The translations under genes and the position numbers were made by a program. Positions 8,661 through 19,000 of a stretch of 64,000 bases of DNA are shown one piece after another. Positions within the stretch are counted from its first letter, which is position 1, and each line of letters begins with the position of its first letter. This DNA comes from Flavobacterium pectinovorum (lineage in GTDB: Bacteria; Bacteroidota; Bacteroidia; Flavobacteriales; Flavobacteriaceae): NCBI RefSeq assembly GCF_006438875.1, contig NZ_RCZH01000017.1, positions 80,530 through 144,529 of the forward strand. Direction: 5' to 3'. Below the pieces are notes generated by a model. It saw only the letters and a program-made list of their open reading frames with translations, made no database searches and was not told where the DNA came from.

Positions 8661-8701
8661 TTGATATTATGTAGAAAAAATAATTCCAAAGGTCAATAAT
8701 T

Positions 8702-9688
8702 TTAAGCGACTAAAACAACATCTTTATGGTATTTTCTTTTGTATTCTAAAGGAGACATTCCCGTAATTTTTCTAAACACTTCCCGAAATGCTTTCACATC
8801 AGAATAACCGACTTCGTACATTACTTCGTTGATTGTTTTTCTATTGGTTTCAAATGCTTTTTTGGCGGCTTCAATTTTTACTCTTTGCGAATATTCTACG
8901 GGAGTATTTCCGGTGGCTTTTATAAATCTTCTGTCAAAATTTCTCCTTCCAACATTCAGCTTTGAGGATAATTCTCCAATAGATATTTTTACTTCTATAT
9001 TCTTTTCGATGTATGATTGTGCCAATTGTACCATTTCGTCATCGTGCTTTTTTTGACCTGTGAAAATGGCAAATTGAGATTGTGTATTTCGGTTCATTTC
9101 GATTTGAAAAACCTTCGAACAATAAATAGCGGTATTTCTGTCATAATACTTCTCAATCAGATAAATCATCAGGTTAAGGAATGAATAAGCGCCGCCATTT
9201 GTGTAAATTCCTTTTTCATCGGTAATTAATTCATCGATTTGTAAATTTACTTTGGGAAACATTGATCTGAAATTTTCGGTTACGGACCAATGCGTAGAAC
9301 AGCTTTTTCCGTCCAGCAATCCAGATGCAGCAAGTACAAATGCTCCGGTACAAATGGTGGCAATTTCGGCTCCGTTTTGGTATTGTTTTTTTATCCACGG
9401 TAATAATTGCTCATTGTCTTTTAGCGCAATGTTATAATTATGATTTAATGAAGGTATAATAATTAGGTCAGTTTTAGTAACTGCCGAGATATTAAGATGG
9501 GGTTTTACAGTAAACAATCCTCCATTAAACTCTACTTTTTCAGATATGCCGGCTAATTGTATCGTAAATAACTCGTTTTTATTATTCGCCTTATTATAAG
9601 CATTTGCTCTGCTAAAGATTTCATAAGCACCGGTAATACTGGGAAGATTATTATCTCCATTTGGAACTATAATGGTAAGATGTTTCAT
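8702..9688 (-). CDS. GlxA-type AraC regulator with DJ-1/PfpI domain
   Basis: A 328-residue transcription regulator. Residues 1-180 form a DJ-1/PfpI (class I glutamine amidotransferase-like) domain with the nucleophile-elbow motif AEIATICTGAFVLAASG (Cys113). Residues about 225-328 form a two-helix AraC DNA-binding domain ending VGYSDVKAFREVFRKITGMS. This is the GlxA/FtrA architecture; such proteins usually act as activators that sense small metabolites. I chose the ATG at 9686-9688, because the family begins MKHLTIIVPNGD; a longer frame to 9748 adds 20 non-conserved residues. It is divergent from the EthD-like gene at 9850 and may regulate it. Confidence 0.85.
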   Translation of the reverse strand: MKHLTIIVPNGDNNLPSITGAYEIFSRANAYNKANNKNELFTIQLAGISEKVEFNGGLFTVKPHLNISAVTKTDLIIIPSLNHNYNIALKDNEQLLPWIKKQYQNGAEIATICTGAFVLAASGLLDGKSCSTHWSVTENFRSMFPKVNLQIDELITDEKGIYTNGGAYSFLNLMIYLIEKYYDRNTAIYCSKVFQIEMNRNTQSQFAIFTGQKKHDDEMVQLAQSYIEKNIEVKISIGELSSKLNVGRRNFDRRFIKATGNTPVEYSQRVKIEAAKKAFETNRKTINEVMYEVGYSDVKAFREVFRKITGMSPLEYKRKYHKDVVLVA

Positions 9689-9849
9689 CGTTTTTTGCTT
9701 TTGTTTGATAAGTAAAGGTAGTAAATGTTTTTGTCCAAAACTACCCATTACAATGTCTGATTTACACCTTAAGGATTTGATTATTAGGTGGTAATTTTAC
9801 AATACAAAACTCAAAAGGAGGATTGTAACAATTTAAACAAAAAACTATT

Positions 9850-10161
9850 ATGGCAAAAATGACTGTGATTTACACAACTCCAAAGGATAAGGAATTTTTT
9901 GAAAAGCACTATTTTGAAGTACATGTTCCGCTGGCAAAACAATTGCCGGGATTACTAAAATATGAAATCAATAATGGTCCAATTATTTCTCTTACGGGAC
10001 ATAATGATGTTTATCGTGTAGCCAATTTATATTTTAATTCGCTTGACGAAATGATGGAATCTTTTAAGTCTGATATAGGTCAGCAATGTGCAGTTGACAG
10101 AATGATTTTTGCAAGCGACGACGAGGTTCAGATCTATGTCTATGATTCAAAAAACACCTGA
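9850..10161 (+). CDS. EthD family protein
   Basis: A 103-residue protein with the ferredoxin-like dimeric barrel pattern of EthD proteins: MTVIYTTPKDKEFFEKHYFE, then HVPLAKQLPGL and a closing FNSLDEMMESF segment. The histidines in HYFEVHVPLA occupy the usual conserved position. EthD was first described as a small accessory protein of ether degradation, and most homologues have an unknown role in small-molecule metabolism. It is divergent from the GlxA-type regulator, which is a common arrangement for a regulator and its target. The downstream DinB gene is 56 bp away on the same strand and may be co-transcribed. Confidence 0.8.
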   Translation: MAKMTVIYTTPKDKEFFEKHYFEVHVPLAKQLPGLLKYEINNGPIISLTGHNDVYRVANLYFNSLDEMMESFKSDIGQQCAVDRMIFASDDEVQIYVYDSKNT

Positions 10162-10217
10162 TTTTCCAACAAAAACTTTTACAGATTACAACTATTATAA
10201 CCTAAAAAAAAATAAAA

Positions 10218-10715
10218 ATGACAACAACGGCAACAATTCCAACAACGACATTATTTGTTAAAATGATATTAGACAGATGGTACGCCTCAATAGTAAATTG
10301 TGATGTATTACTCCATTCTTTAACTGACGAAACTTTGCAAAAAGAAATTGCTCCGGGAAAAAACCGAGGGATTTATTTGTTAGGACATCTTATTGCGGTT
10401 CACGACGATTTGCTAATTCTACTGGATATGGGCGAAAAATTATATCCTGAATTAAATGAACCTTTCATAAAATCGCCTGATAAAACAGTAGCACAATTAC
10501 CTGCTGCATCAGAATTGAGAAGTTTTTGGACAAAACAATCTGAAGCAATAAAACAAAAATTCGAGAATATGAAACCCGAAGAATGGTTCGAAAAACATAC
10601 TGCTGTAACTACCGAGGATTTTGAGAAAGAACCTCATCGCAATAAATTGAATATAGTAGTAACAAGAACCTCACATTTGCAATACCATTTAGGGCAATTG
10701 CAATTGCTTAAATAA
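10218..10715 (+). CDS. DinB family protein
   Basis: A 165-residue protein with the four-helix layout of the DinB/YfiT superfamily. The metal ligands are recognisable: a histidine in LLGHLIAVHDD (about 55-65) and the terminal pair in SHLQYHLGQLQLLK. DinB proteins are metal-binding helical bundles, and some are thiol-dependent transferases. Here no substrate can be inferred. The gene follows the EthD gene by 56 bp. Downstream lies a 140-bp inverted-repeat element rather than a classical terminator. Confidence 0.8.
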   Translation: MTTTATIPTTTLFVKMILDRWYASIVNCDVLLHSLTDETLQKEIAPGKNRGIYLLGHLIAVHDDLLILLDMGEKLYPELNEPFIKSPDKTVAQLPAASELRSFWTKQSEAIKQKFENMKPEEWFEKHTAVTTEDFEKEPHRNKLNIVVTRTSHLQYHLGQLQLLK

Positions 10716-10742
10716 TATCTACACTTTATAAAAACTTAATTT

Positions 10743-10882
10743 AACACATAGAAACATAGATTTATATGGTGTATAAAAAAGACGTTTCACTTAGCATTAA
10801 TACGCATAGCTATGTTTGAAGAAATATTTTTCTTTTTTTGCAAACTTTTCACAGAAATAAAAAACTATGTATCTATGTGTTT
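10743..10882 (-). repeat. MITE-like inverted-repeat element, copy A
   Basis: Terminal inverted repeats at 10743-10760 (aacacatagaaacataga) and 10865-10882 enclose a centre with cgcatagctatg. The reverse complement of the centre aligns with copies B (47835-47970) and C (50313-50446), so copy A lies in the opposite orientation. Length is 140 bp against 136 and 134. No reading frame is present. It fills most of the gap between the DinB and SRPBCC genes. Confidence 0.8.
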
Positions 10883-10920
10883 GAAAAATAGAAGTTTTAA
10901 ATAATGTAAAAAACAACAAA

Positions 10921-11364
10921 ATGGCGACATCAAATTATAGCACAACAATTTTAGTTGACAATTCTAAAGAAGAAGTTTTTAATGCCATCAATAATGTTCG
11001 CGGTTGGTGGCAGGGAGAAATTGAAGGAAGCACAGAGAAACTCAATGAAGAGTTTAGTTATAGTGTGCCGGGAATTCATTTTTCGAAGCAAAAAATTGTA
11101 GAGATTATTCCAAACGAACGAATTTTATGGGGTATTATAGACAGTAAATTAAGTTTTGTGAAAGATCAAAGTGAATGGACGGGAACAAAAATTGTCTTCG
11201 AAATTTCTGAAGTAAACAATAAAACACAAGTTCGTTTCAGTCATTTGGGTTTAGTTCCAGAATTTGAATGTTATGGAGATTGTTCAAATGCCTGGAAAAA
11301 ACTGATAGAAGAAAGTTTATTCAGCTTGATAACTACCGGAAAAGGCGTGAATGTTTTTGGATAA
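10921..11364 (+). CDS. SRPBCC / AHSA1-like domain protein
   Basis: A 147-residue protein with the SRPBCC (START-like) fold pattern: an N-terminal strand STTILVDNSKEEVFNAIN, a tryptophan-rich helix-loop (VRGWWQG), and central strands ending in NKTQVRFSHLGLVPEFECYG. The final helix (SNAWKKLIEESLFSLITTG) closes the ligand pocket. This is the layout of AHSA1-related proteins, which bind hydrophobic ligands or act with Hsp90-like partners; bacterial members are mostly uncharacterised. There are no signals for export. It stands alone between two repeat elements. Confidence 0.8.
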   Translation: MATSNYSTTILVDNSKEEVFNAINNVRGWWQGEIEGSTEKLNEEFSYSVPGIHFSKQKIVEIIPNERILWGIIDSKLSFVKDQSEWTGTKIVFEISEVNNKTQVRFSHLGLVPEFECYGDCSNAWKKLIEESLFSLITTGKGVNVFG

Positions 11365-11528
11365 AAAAGTTATTCATTACAATTTGTTACAAGTATTAAA
11401 TGATGATTTAATGGTTAGTTATAGTTTGTATGATTACAGAAGAAGAGTTTGAGAAATCAGAATTTTAGCAGCGTGTTTTAGGAATATCGTCCTATAAATA
11501 AAATTAGAAATTACGCCGTGGTAGGTGC

Positions 11529-11823
11529 GGTCCCTAAGGGCAATGTCATTAAGTTAAGGAAAAATGCAATGTAACAATTTGTTTTTGTTCCATCGGAACA
11601 TTTCATTGGTAGCCCAATAAATACGGCATTTTTTCACGTTCCTTAGGAACGTTTGATTTTATAAATAATAATTGGTAAAAACATACACAGATTATATATA
11701 CAATTTCTCAAACGTCCCAATGGGACGATGTTTCTCTCGGTGCATTTTTTTTCTACCGATGAGATGTTCCGATGGAACAAAATCTAAAATATCTTAACTT
11801 AATGATATTGCCCTAGGGACTAC
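11529..11823. repeat. Nested inverted-repeat element (~295 bp)
   Basis: The ends are imperfect inverted repeats (11529-11559 and 11792-11823, core gcaatgtcattaagttaag). Inside lie a second pair (gttccatcggaaca near 11589 and tgttccgatggaac near 11765) and two short palindromes, cgttccttaggaacg (11637-11651) and cgtcccaatgggacg (11713-11727). There is no coding frame. The rest of the gap 11365-11869 shows nothing I recognise. It looks like a non-autonomous mobile element or a long structured RNA. Confidence 0.7.
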
Positions 11824-11869
11824 ACATTTTTAGAATAAACAACGTTTTTTTAATATATTACAAATAACC

Positions 11870-13879
11870 CTATTTAAGATTGATATTTATAGTGTCTCCA
11901 TCTTTAATGACTTTATTGACTACTATTTTTTTGCCTTCTGATATTGTTATTTTTAATTTCTGATCAGCTCTTTCTACCGTAATGTCAAAATCTTTTTCAA
12001 ATGCATTTATATGACGCATTTTCATAACCGTCCAGGATTTAGGAAGTCTTGGCGTGAAATCGAAACTGTGTAAACCTGTTGGACGTATTCCAAATAATCC
12101 TTCGGTAAAAATTCTACAATACAAACCGCTTTCTGCCGAAAGGTGACGTTGATCGCCTTCAGGATATGCTTCTACAGGATAAGGAACGTGATCGCCCAAT
12201 AAACGACGGTTGGAGTAATAATGTAAAAAATCCAGCGCTTTGTCTGTTTCTCCCGCTGCTAATACACCTCTCAATGCATACAAAGTCGAGCGATCCCAGA
12301 ATATTTTATCGCCTGCAACACTGGCAAGGCCGTCTTTTGTCCATAGTCTTGGTGAGAATAGTGCGTCTATAGTTCCGTTTTTTCTGTCGTAAATTCCCAT
12401 GGTAAGCGGCGTACAAATCCAGGCTCTTAAAACATCATTTTCTTTGTAGTATTTGTAGGTTTCAAAACCTTCTACTTTTGCACCAAAATACTTTTCGATC
12501 GCAGCTTTTAATTTTTCGGCCTCTGCTTTGTAATTTTTAAGTTGTGCTTGATCTTTTCCTAAAGCTTCGCCCAAATAAACGGCTGAGTTAAGTGCATCAT
12601 AGTATAAAGAGGAAGTATTAAGATTGGCTTTTCCGGCAGGAAGACGACCTTCTAATTCATCAGAATCTGAGGTTACAACACCATTAGTGTTTAGTTTTCT
12701 ATGACAATATTCCAAACACCATTCAATCAATGGCCATAATTGTTGAGCCTCGTTTGTATTTCCTCTTGAAAGTGCATAACGTGAAGCTCCATAAGCAATC
12801 ATCGCTCCGTCACCACGATCTCCGGCACCCGCCCAAATATCAGTTCCTTCGGCAATAATCGAACTCGGGATTGGTTTGTATTCTTTGTTCATGAATTTTG
12901 CAAATTGCAGATACGCGTTTAACGATGCCTGATTGCCATATTCATATCCTAAATAAGGGAAAAATGGTCCAATATATTCTGCCTGATCATTTGCCCATAT
13001 GGCGGCATAATATGATTCTCCACCGGGACCATGCATTGGACCGCCTTTGGTTTCAAAAATACTTTCAGAGGCTCTAATTTTCGCGAAAGCAAACTCTGTA
13101 TTCAAGACTTCATCAGGCGTTTCTAAAATAAGTTTATCCCAGATTTCACGGATTAATTTTATGCGGTTATTTTTTTCATCGTCTACATTTACGACAGGAA
13201 CTTGTTCGTTTGCCTTAACGCCCGAGTAGAAAACTGAGAAACTAATCGTTTCATTTGTCTTAAGATTAAAGCTTCCGGGATTAAAAAGATCGACATGTAA
13301 ATCATAACTGCCTTCTGTTCCTTTTGCAGGATCTGAGGTATAAACTGCATTTGATTTTGGAATTTCTACTACAGAGGTTTTTTCGGAAATATTTTTAAGC
13401 GTATAAATTTCGCAATAACCCGCCAATGTTGTTGACGGGAAAAATTGTCGTGTTAATTCGAGTGTATTGGTTTTGCTCTTTACAAGCAATGTTCCGTTAA
13501 GGGTTAGCGAAACCACTTTTTCGGAAGTAATAGGTTTATAGTTTACTGTTACGAGATCCAAGGCGTCTTGTGCAAATTGGCGCGTTAAACTAGCATGAGT
13601 ATTGTTGGGTATTGTTCTGAGCATTGGCCAAACCAAACTGCGGGTCGCGTGAAACGAACCATCGGCAGAAACTCCATATCGTAGAACGCAGGAGATTTTT
13701 TTACCGCTCATTTCGATATGATCGTCATGCGGAATGTTATTGTTTATCTGCCACGAAATAGAGCCATCCTGATCCATTTGCCAACGGCGCTCTTCTTGCG
13801 AAAATGCCTTACTTATGAAGCAAAAAAGGACAACGACAAATAGAAAATATTTTTGATTTTTCTGAAATGATCTCTTCAT
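11870..13879 (-). CDS. Secreted glycoside hydrolase-like protein (six-hairpin type)
   Basis: A 669-residue protein with a Sec signal peptide (about 1-28, ending KAFSQ). The N-terminal 240 residues are beta-rich, and the rest has the alternating helices of an (alpha/alpha)6 barrel. Acidic candidates for catalysis include YYAAIWANDQAEY, EGTDIWAGAGDRGDGAM and SDSDELEGR. A C-terminal beta segment follows, with FDFTPRLPKSW as in GH78- and GH95-like enzymes. This architecture is common in bacterial glycosidases of PULs, but I cannot name the GH family. It lies behind the SusC/SusD operon on the same strand, separated by a terminator, and is probably part of the same alpha-galactoside locus. It would act in the periplasm. 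Confidence 0.6.
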   Translation of the reverse strand: MKRSFQKNQKYFLFVVVLFCFISKAFSQEERRWQMDQDGSISWQINNNIPHDDHIEMSGKKISCVLRYGVSADGSFHATRSLVWPMLRTIPNNTHASLTRQFAQDALDLVTVNYKPITSEKVVSLTLNGTLLVKSKTNTLELTRQFFPSTTLAGYCEIYTLKNISEKTSVVEIPKSNAVYTSDPAKGTEGSYDLHVDLFNPGSFNLKTNETISFSVFYSGVKANEQVPVVNVDDEKNNRIKLIREIWDKLILETPDEVLNTEFAFAKIRASESIFETKGGPMHGPGGESYYAAIWANDQAEYIGPFFPYLGYEYGNQASLNAYLQFAKFMNKEYKPIPSSIIAEGTDIWAGAGDRGDGAMIAYGASRYALSRGNTNEAQQLWPLIEWCLEYCHRKLNTNGVVTSDSDELEGRLPAGKANLNTSSLYYDALNSAVYLGEALGKDQAQLKNYKAEAEKLKAAIEKYFGAKVEGFETYKYYKENDVLRAWICTPLTMGIYDRKNGTIDALFSPRLWTKDGLASVAGDKIFWDRSTLYALRGVLAAGETDKALDFLHYYSNRRLLGDHVPYPVEAYPEGDQRHLSAESGLYCRIFTEGLFGIRPTGLHSFDFTPRLPKSWTVMKMRHINAFEKDFDITVERADQKLKITISEGKKIVVNKVIKDGDTININLK

Positions 13880-13904
13880 TAAATTTATTTTTAAGGTATT
13901 AAAT

Positions 13905-14096
13905 AATTACCGCCAACGAGTTCTTATCCATTGTATAGTAGTGTGAATGTGTTGTTTTTTGGATAAGTATTTTACTAATTTACTAATTCAGTTAATATTT
14001 GAAAAATGCACTTATTTTTTGTCCTCGTTTAAATGAGGACATCAACAAATGTAATAGGAATTCTTGTAATCATCTTTCTTGCGGTTGGCGGTAATT
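13905..14096. repeat. Inverted-repeat bounded element
   Basis: Thirteen-base arms aattaccgccaac (13905-13917) and their complement (14084-14096) enclose about 165 bp. The interior has a 20-bp hairpin at 14021-14040 (gtcctcgtttaaatgaggac, one mismatched pair) and a smaller pair, cttatcc/ggataag. It lies in the gap 13880-14294, upstream of the glycosidase-like gene, so it could instead be its leader or promoter region. Confidence 0.45.
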
Positions 14097-14200
14097 TCAT
14101 TATTTATGGATTATAACAGCATAATTTCCGGAGAATATATCGTGTTTTTATACAGGAGAATTACTTTTATTATGAAGTATTAATTTTTTAAATTTTAAAA

Positions 14201-14232
14201 GCAAACCCACACAATTTATAGAGTGGGTTTGC
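14201..14232 (-). terminator. Terminator of the first SusC/SusD operon
   Basis: A 10-bp perfect stem, gcaaacccac (14201-14210) with 14223-14232, closes a 12-base loop. On the minus strand it is followed by a T-rich tract. It lies about 60 bp after the SusD stop codon. Confidence 0.75.
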
Positions 14233-14294
14233 GGGCTTATCAGATTTTTTGATCGACTATAACCATGAGACTGATAATAAATAAAATGCAATTA

Positions 14295-15995
14295 TTAATT
14301 ATAACCCGGATTCTGAACCAGACTTGTTCTATTGGTTTCATCCCTTGGAATTGGTAATAAATACTGTTGAGGTTTAAAAATTCTATCCTGAACTTTGGTA
14401 TAAGTATAGGTTTTTGAACCATCACCGTTTTTGGTAATAACAACTCCCATTAAAGGTTTGTTTTCGGTCACATCGGCAATTTTCCAACGGCGAACATCAT
14501 AATAACGAAATCCTTCCAGACACAATTCTACTTGTCTTTCGTTACGGATTTTATTTTCTAAAGCACTACCGGTCAAACCTGCCAACGGAACTGTAATTCC
14601 TGCACGTTGTCTGATTGTGTTCAGATATTGTATTGCTGTACCTTCGTTACCCAATTTGAATTGCGCTTCGGCATAATTAAGATAAATTTCGCCTAAGCGA
14701 GAAATAATCCAGGCTTTGTTTGTTTGTGTTTCACTGTTGTAATTGTAAGTTGTATCACAATATTTACGGAAAGTGTAACGTGTTTTGCTTGCATTCCAAT
14801 TGTCCCATCCTTGAGGAGAATCTAATCCGCCTTCGTAGAACTCAGCTTTATTTGAGCTTCCCACATCATAACGATCTTTACAAAATTCAGGTTTTCCATA
14901 AGCACGGCCATCATATACAATATTTTTGTAAAAACGAGGATCTCTGTTTACGTATGGTTTTTGCGGATTGTAACCAGATGTAGGATCTGTAATGTCTTTT
15001 CCGTCAGCAGTACCATAAGCATCTACTAAACCCTGGCTTGGTGCAAAATTTGCCCAACCGTGAAAACCACTTGGTGAATTAAACATTTCGACACCATTAA
15101 AAGCACTCCACTGTGGATCTTTACTGGACAAACGACAAAAGATAATCTCAGAATTATTAGTAGTAAAAAGATCTTCGTAGTTTTTATCATAAAGTTGATA
15201 GATGTTTAAATCAATAACCGCTTTTGCAGCATCAGAAGCTTTTTTCCATTTAGATACATCATTAGAAGTATTCCATTGCGGACTTGCAGCGTACAATAAT
15301 GCTCTCGATTTTATGGCTAGAGCGGCACCTTTTGTAACTCTTCCAAGACTGGAAGCGGTTAATGGCAGTAACTCAGCAGATTTGTCTAACTCAGTAACAA
15401 TAAAATCAATACATTGATCATAAGTACTGCGGTCTACCTTGAAATTACTGTTCAGGTCAAAAGGAGCCGTAACCAAAGGAACTCCACCATAATCGCTGGT
15501 TAATTTGAAATAAGCAAAAGCTCTTAGAAAAATAACTTCACCTTTTAATCGTTTGCGTGTGGCTTCATCACCGGGAACATTATCAATTCGGGACAAAAAG
15601 ATATTACAATTCTGAATCGTGGCGTAAGCAGGTTTCCAGGTATTAAAATTACCGGCATTATCTGGCGTAAGTGCTCCGGAATTAAGATTCCATACATCAT
15701 AATCGTTAAAATTATTGAATGCTTCGTCACAGGCGGTAGACAAAATCCAACTGCGGTTTGTTCTGTCGTTCCAATTGTGCTGCGTGCTAGGCAATACCGT
15801 GTATAGATTATTAGCAAAAGCTTCAGCAAGTTTCAAATCATTCCAAACTGATGCATCTGTATAAGAATCCAAAGGAATTTTATCTAACGGATCTTCGCTA
15901 CAGGATATAAATGATGCAATTGTGATAAAAAAAGAGGCAAGGATAAATACCTTCTTTTTTATATTTATTAGTTTATTGTTTTTATAATTTTTCAT
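14295..15995 (-). CDS. SusD-like outer-membrane glycan-binding lipoprotein (PUL1)
   Basis: A 566-residue lipoprotein: a basic, hydrophobic signal ends in FISC with the acylated cysteine at 32. The body has the SusD pattern, with an N-terminal PLDKIPLDSYTDASVW segment, TPR-like helices and a closing LCLEGFRYYDVRRWKIAD, the RagB/SusD hallmark. SusD proteins form the lid over SusC and deliver oligosaccharides to it. I chose the ATG at 15993-15995; a longer frame to 16031 would overlap the SusC end and add 12 residues before the signal. It is co-transcribed with SusC (26 bp apart) and followed by a terminator. The likely substrate is an alpha-galactoside, inferred from the GH36 neighbour. Confidence 0.9.
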   Translation of the reverse strand: MKNYKNNKLINIKKKVFILASFFITIASFISCSEDPLDKIPLDSYTDASVWNDLKLAEAFANNLYTVLPSTQHNWNDRTNRSWILSTACDEAFNNFNDYDVWNLNSGALTPDNAGNFNTWKPAYATIQNCNIFLSRIDNVPGDEATRKRLKGEVIFLRAFAYFKLTSDYGGVPLVTAPFDLNSNFKVDRSTYDQCIDFIVTELDKSAELLPLTASSLGRVTKGAALAIKSRALLYAASPQWNTSNDVSKWKKASDAAKAVIDLNIYQLYDKNYEDLFTTNNSEIIFCRLSSKDPQWSAFNGVEMFNSPSGFHGWANFAPSQGLVDAYGTADGKDITDPTSGYNPQKPYVNRDPRFYKNIVYDGRAYGKPEFCKDRYDVGSSNKAEFYEGGLDSPQGWDNWNASKTRYTFRKYCDTTYNYNSETQTNKAWIISRLGEIYLNYAEAQFKLGNEGTAIQYLNTIRQRAGITVPLAGLTGSALENKIRNERQVELCLEGFRYYDVRRWKIADVTENKPLMGVVITKNGDGSKTYTYTKVQDRIFKPQQYLLPIPRDETNRTSLVQNPGYN

Positions 15996-16020
15996 GTCTT
16001 GATATTTATTTGTTGTACTA

Positions 16021-19000
16021 TTATAATTCAATACTTACACCTACTCTGTAGATACGCGTTTGCGGATAATTAATTCCTGTAGTATTGTTAGTTTCCGGAT
16101 CAAGATTATATTGTTTCATATGATCGAAAGAAAACAAATTGGTTCCTCCGGCATAAATTCTCATATTTAATACTCCAAATCTCGAAAGCATATTTTCAGG
16201 TAAAATATAGGATACCTCCAGAGATTTTAATCTAAAGAAAGAAGCATCTCTTAACCAAAAGTCAGCGTCAATATTATTTCTGTTATCAGAGTCATTGAAA
16301 GCTACCGGATATTTAGAATTAGGATTGTCTGCCGTATATCTGTCGTTGTACAACCATGTTGGCGGTGCTACGATTGCTCCCTGTGCTTGCGGAAGAATCA
16401 TTTGTTTTGCCTGAGATTGTCCTGTCCAAAGCATATCGATCGAAAACCCTTTATATTCTGCTCTTATCGGAATACCATAAGCAATTTTTGGCGTAGCCGA
16501 TTCTGGTATTCTAACCTTATCATTAGTCGTTATATGACCATCGTTGTCTTTGTCTTTTACCCAAATATCACCAGGTTTTGCTCCTTCAAAATGAGGCGAA
16601 TTGTCAACATCTGCCTGTGTGCGATAAATACCGTTTGTTTCGTAAACTAACCAGGAATCAATTGCTTTTCCAGTTGATTTTTGCCACTCCGGAATGTTAG
16701 CAGCCTCGTCACGAAAAAGTACTTTACTTTGGGCATAAGTAAGGTTAAAACCAATACTGTATTTAAAACTATGACTCATATCAGCATAATTTACAGACCA
16801 GTCCGTACCTCTGTTAATTGTTTCTCCAATATTTTCTTTAGGAAGTGCCAATCCAGTGTACAAAGGCACAGATGCATTTCTAGCGGTTAAAATATCAGAT
16901 CTTTTGTTGCTGAAATAATCAAAAGTAGCCGTCAGTTTGTTATTAAAAAAAGCCATGTCAAATCCAATATTTTTAGAATCCTGAACTTCCCAGGTAATAT
17001 TAGGATTAGGAGTTGCTGAAAGATAGATGCTGTTATTTAAAGTATAATCAGAACCAAAATAGTTATAAAGCTGTTGATCCGTAATTAGTTGGTATCTCGT
17101 TAAGAAAAGATATTGATTCAATTGACCATCACTTCTCATATCATCATTACCCATTTTCCCCCAAGACGCCCTTATTTTAAGCTGATCAATTCCTTTTACA
17201 TTATTATTGAAAAAGGATTCTTCAGATATTTTCCAGCCTGCTGATACCGCCGGGAATAAGCCCCAACGAGTGGCAGACGGGAAATTGAAAGATCCGTTGT
17301 AACGGGCAGAAACTTCGGCAAAATATTTATTGTCATAGTTGTAAGCAACTCTGCCCAGATAACTTTCTCTTCCGTCTTGATAAGCGCCACCTGTTGCGTT
17401 TTGCCCTTTTGTACTTCCTGTAAAAATTTGATCTAATTGATCGCTTAACAAATCTCTTCTATAAGCGTATGTTTCTGTTTTATCAGTCGTAGTTTGTTCG
17501 TAACCTACAAAAGCGTTAACATTGTGTTTATTGAATTTACGATCGTAAGCTAATTTTATGAAATAGGTATTTTGATTCGTAATTTGTTCGTCTTGCATAA
17601 CACTCGTTATACTTGTACTGTTTTTTACGTTATTATAACTATCATTTGTTCTGTCATAAGAATAAGCATCCCAAGGTTTCGTGAATTTTTTTTCGCTGCG
17701 CACATTGTAGTCAAATGCAGCATATCCGTTTAACGATAAACCTTCGGTAATCTTTGGTAATTTAAGGTCAAAACCTATTTTTGGGTTAACGATTAAGTTA
17801 ATCACCTTATCATAACCAGCAGCCGAAGAAGACATTAAAATTGGGTTTCTACCGTTTGCAATTCCAGAAGATGGTAAACCATTTTTCCAATAAGCCGGAA
17901 TAAAAGGATACATGCTCACCGTTTCGTGCATAATACTTCCAATGCTTATTGCCGGATACTCTCTGTCTTCTTTACGGGTAGCAATATCAAGGTTAACTTT
18001 GAAGTTGGATGAAATATTAACATCAATATTGGATCTTAAGTTAAACTGTCTGTATCTCTCGTCGCTATTTCTAAGATTACTGTCCTGATTTAAGTATTGA
18101 CCGGAAAAGAAATACTTAACCTGCTCATTTCCTCCATTTACAGAAAGAGAAAGATTAGCCTGCGGAGCATCTTTTCTATACACCTCTTTAAGCCAGTTTG
18201 TACTGGTATAATTAGGATCATTTCCTGCTTTGTATTTGTCAATGTCTGATTGTGTATAAGGAAGCGTCGTTCCTTTGTGGGCATTTAGTTCGTTGTAGTA
18301 TGTCATGTATTCCCAGGAATTAACCCTTTGGTCCATTCTCGTTAATTGCTGAATACCATAAGATCCATCAAATTTGATTGTTGGTTTACCAATTTTACCT
18401 CTTTTGGTCGTAACCAGAATGACCCCATTTGCAGATCGAACTCCATAAATTGCCGCCGATGCATCTTTCAAAACCGTAACCGATTCAATATCATCAGGAT
18501 TTATTCTGTTCAAATCACGATCCGGAATTCCGTCTACAACTACAAGAGGACTTGTACCGCCGCCAAATGAGTTAAATCCCCGAATCAAAAGAGTTGAACT
18601 GTCATCACCGGGTCTTCCGGAACGGTTATTGGCAATTACACCAGACATACGCCCGGCAATAGCATTCGAAACGTTTGCAGAAGCATTTGTTGTTAGTGCC
18701 GAACCTTTTACAGAGGCAATTGCTCCCGTTGTAGAACCTTTTTTCTGAGTTCCGTATCCTACAACAACAACTTCATTTAAGGTTTGATTTTGCTCTTCAA
18801 GCTGAATATTCGAAGCATTTGCAGCAGAAACTTCTTTAGTTACAAAACCGGTAAATGAGATAACAAGAATACTGTTGGAGTCCGGAACTTCAATAGTGAA
18901 ATTACCATCAAAGTCAGTAGTAACGCCAATTTTCGTGCCTTTTATAAGAATATTAACGCCCGGAAGCGGTTCTCCCTTTGTGCCAGTTACTTTACCCTTA

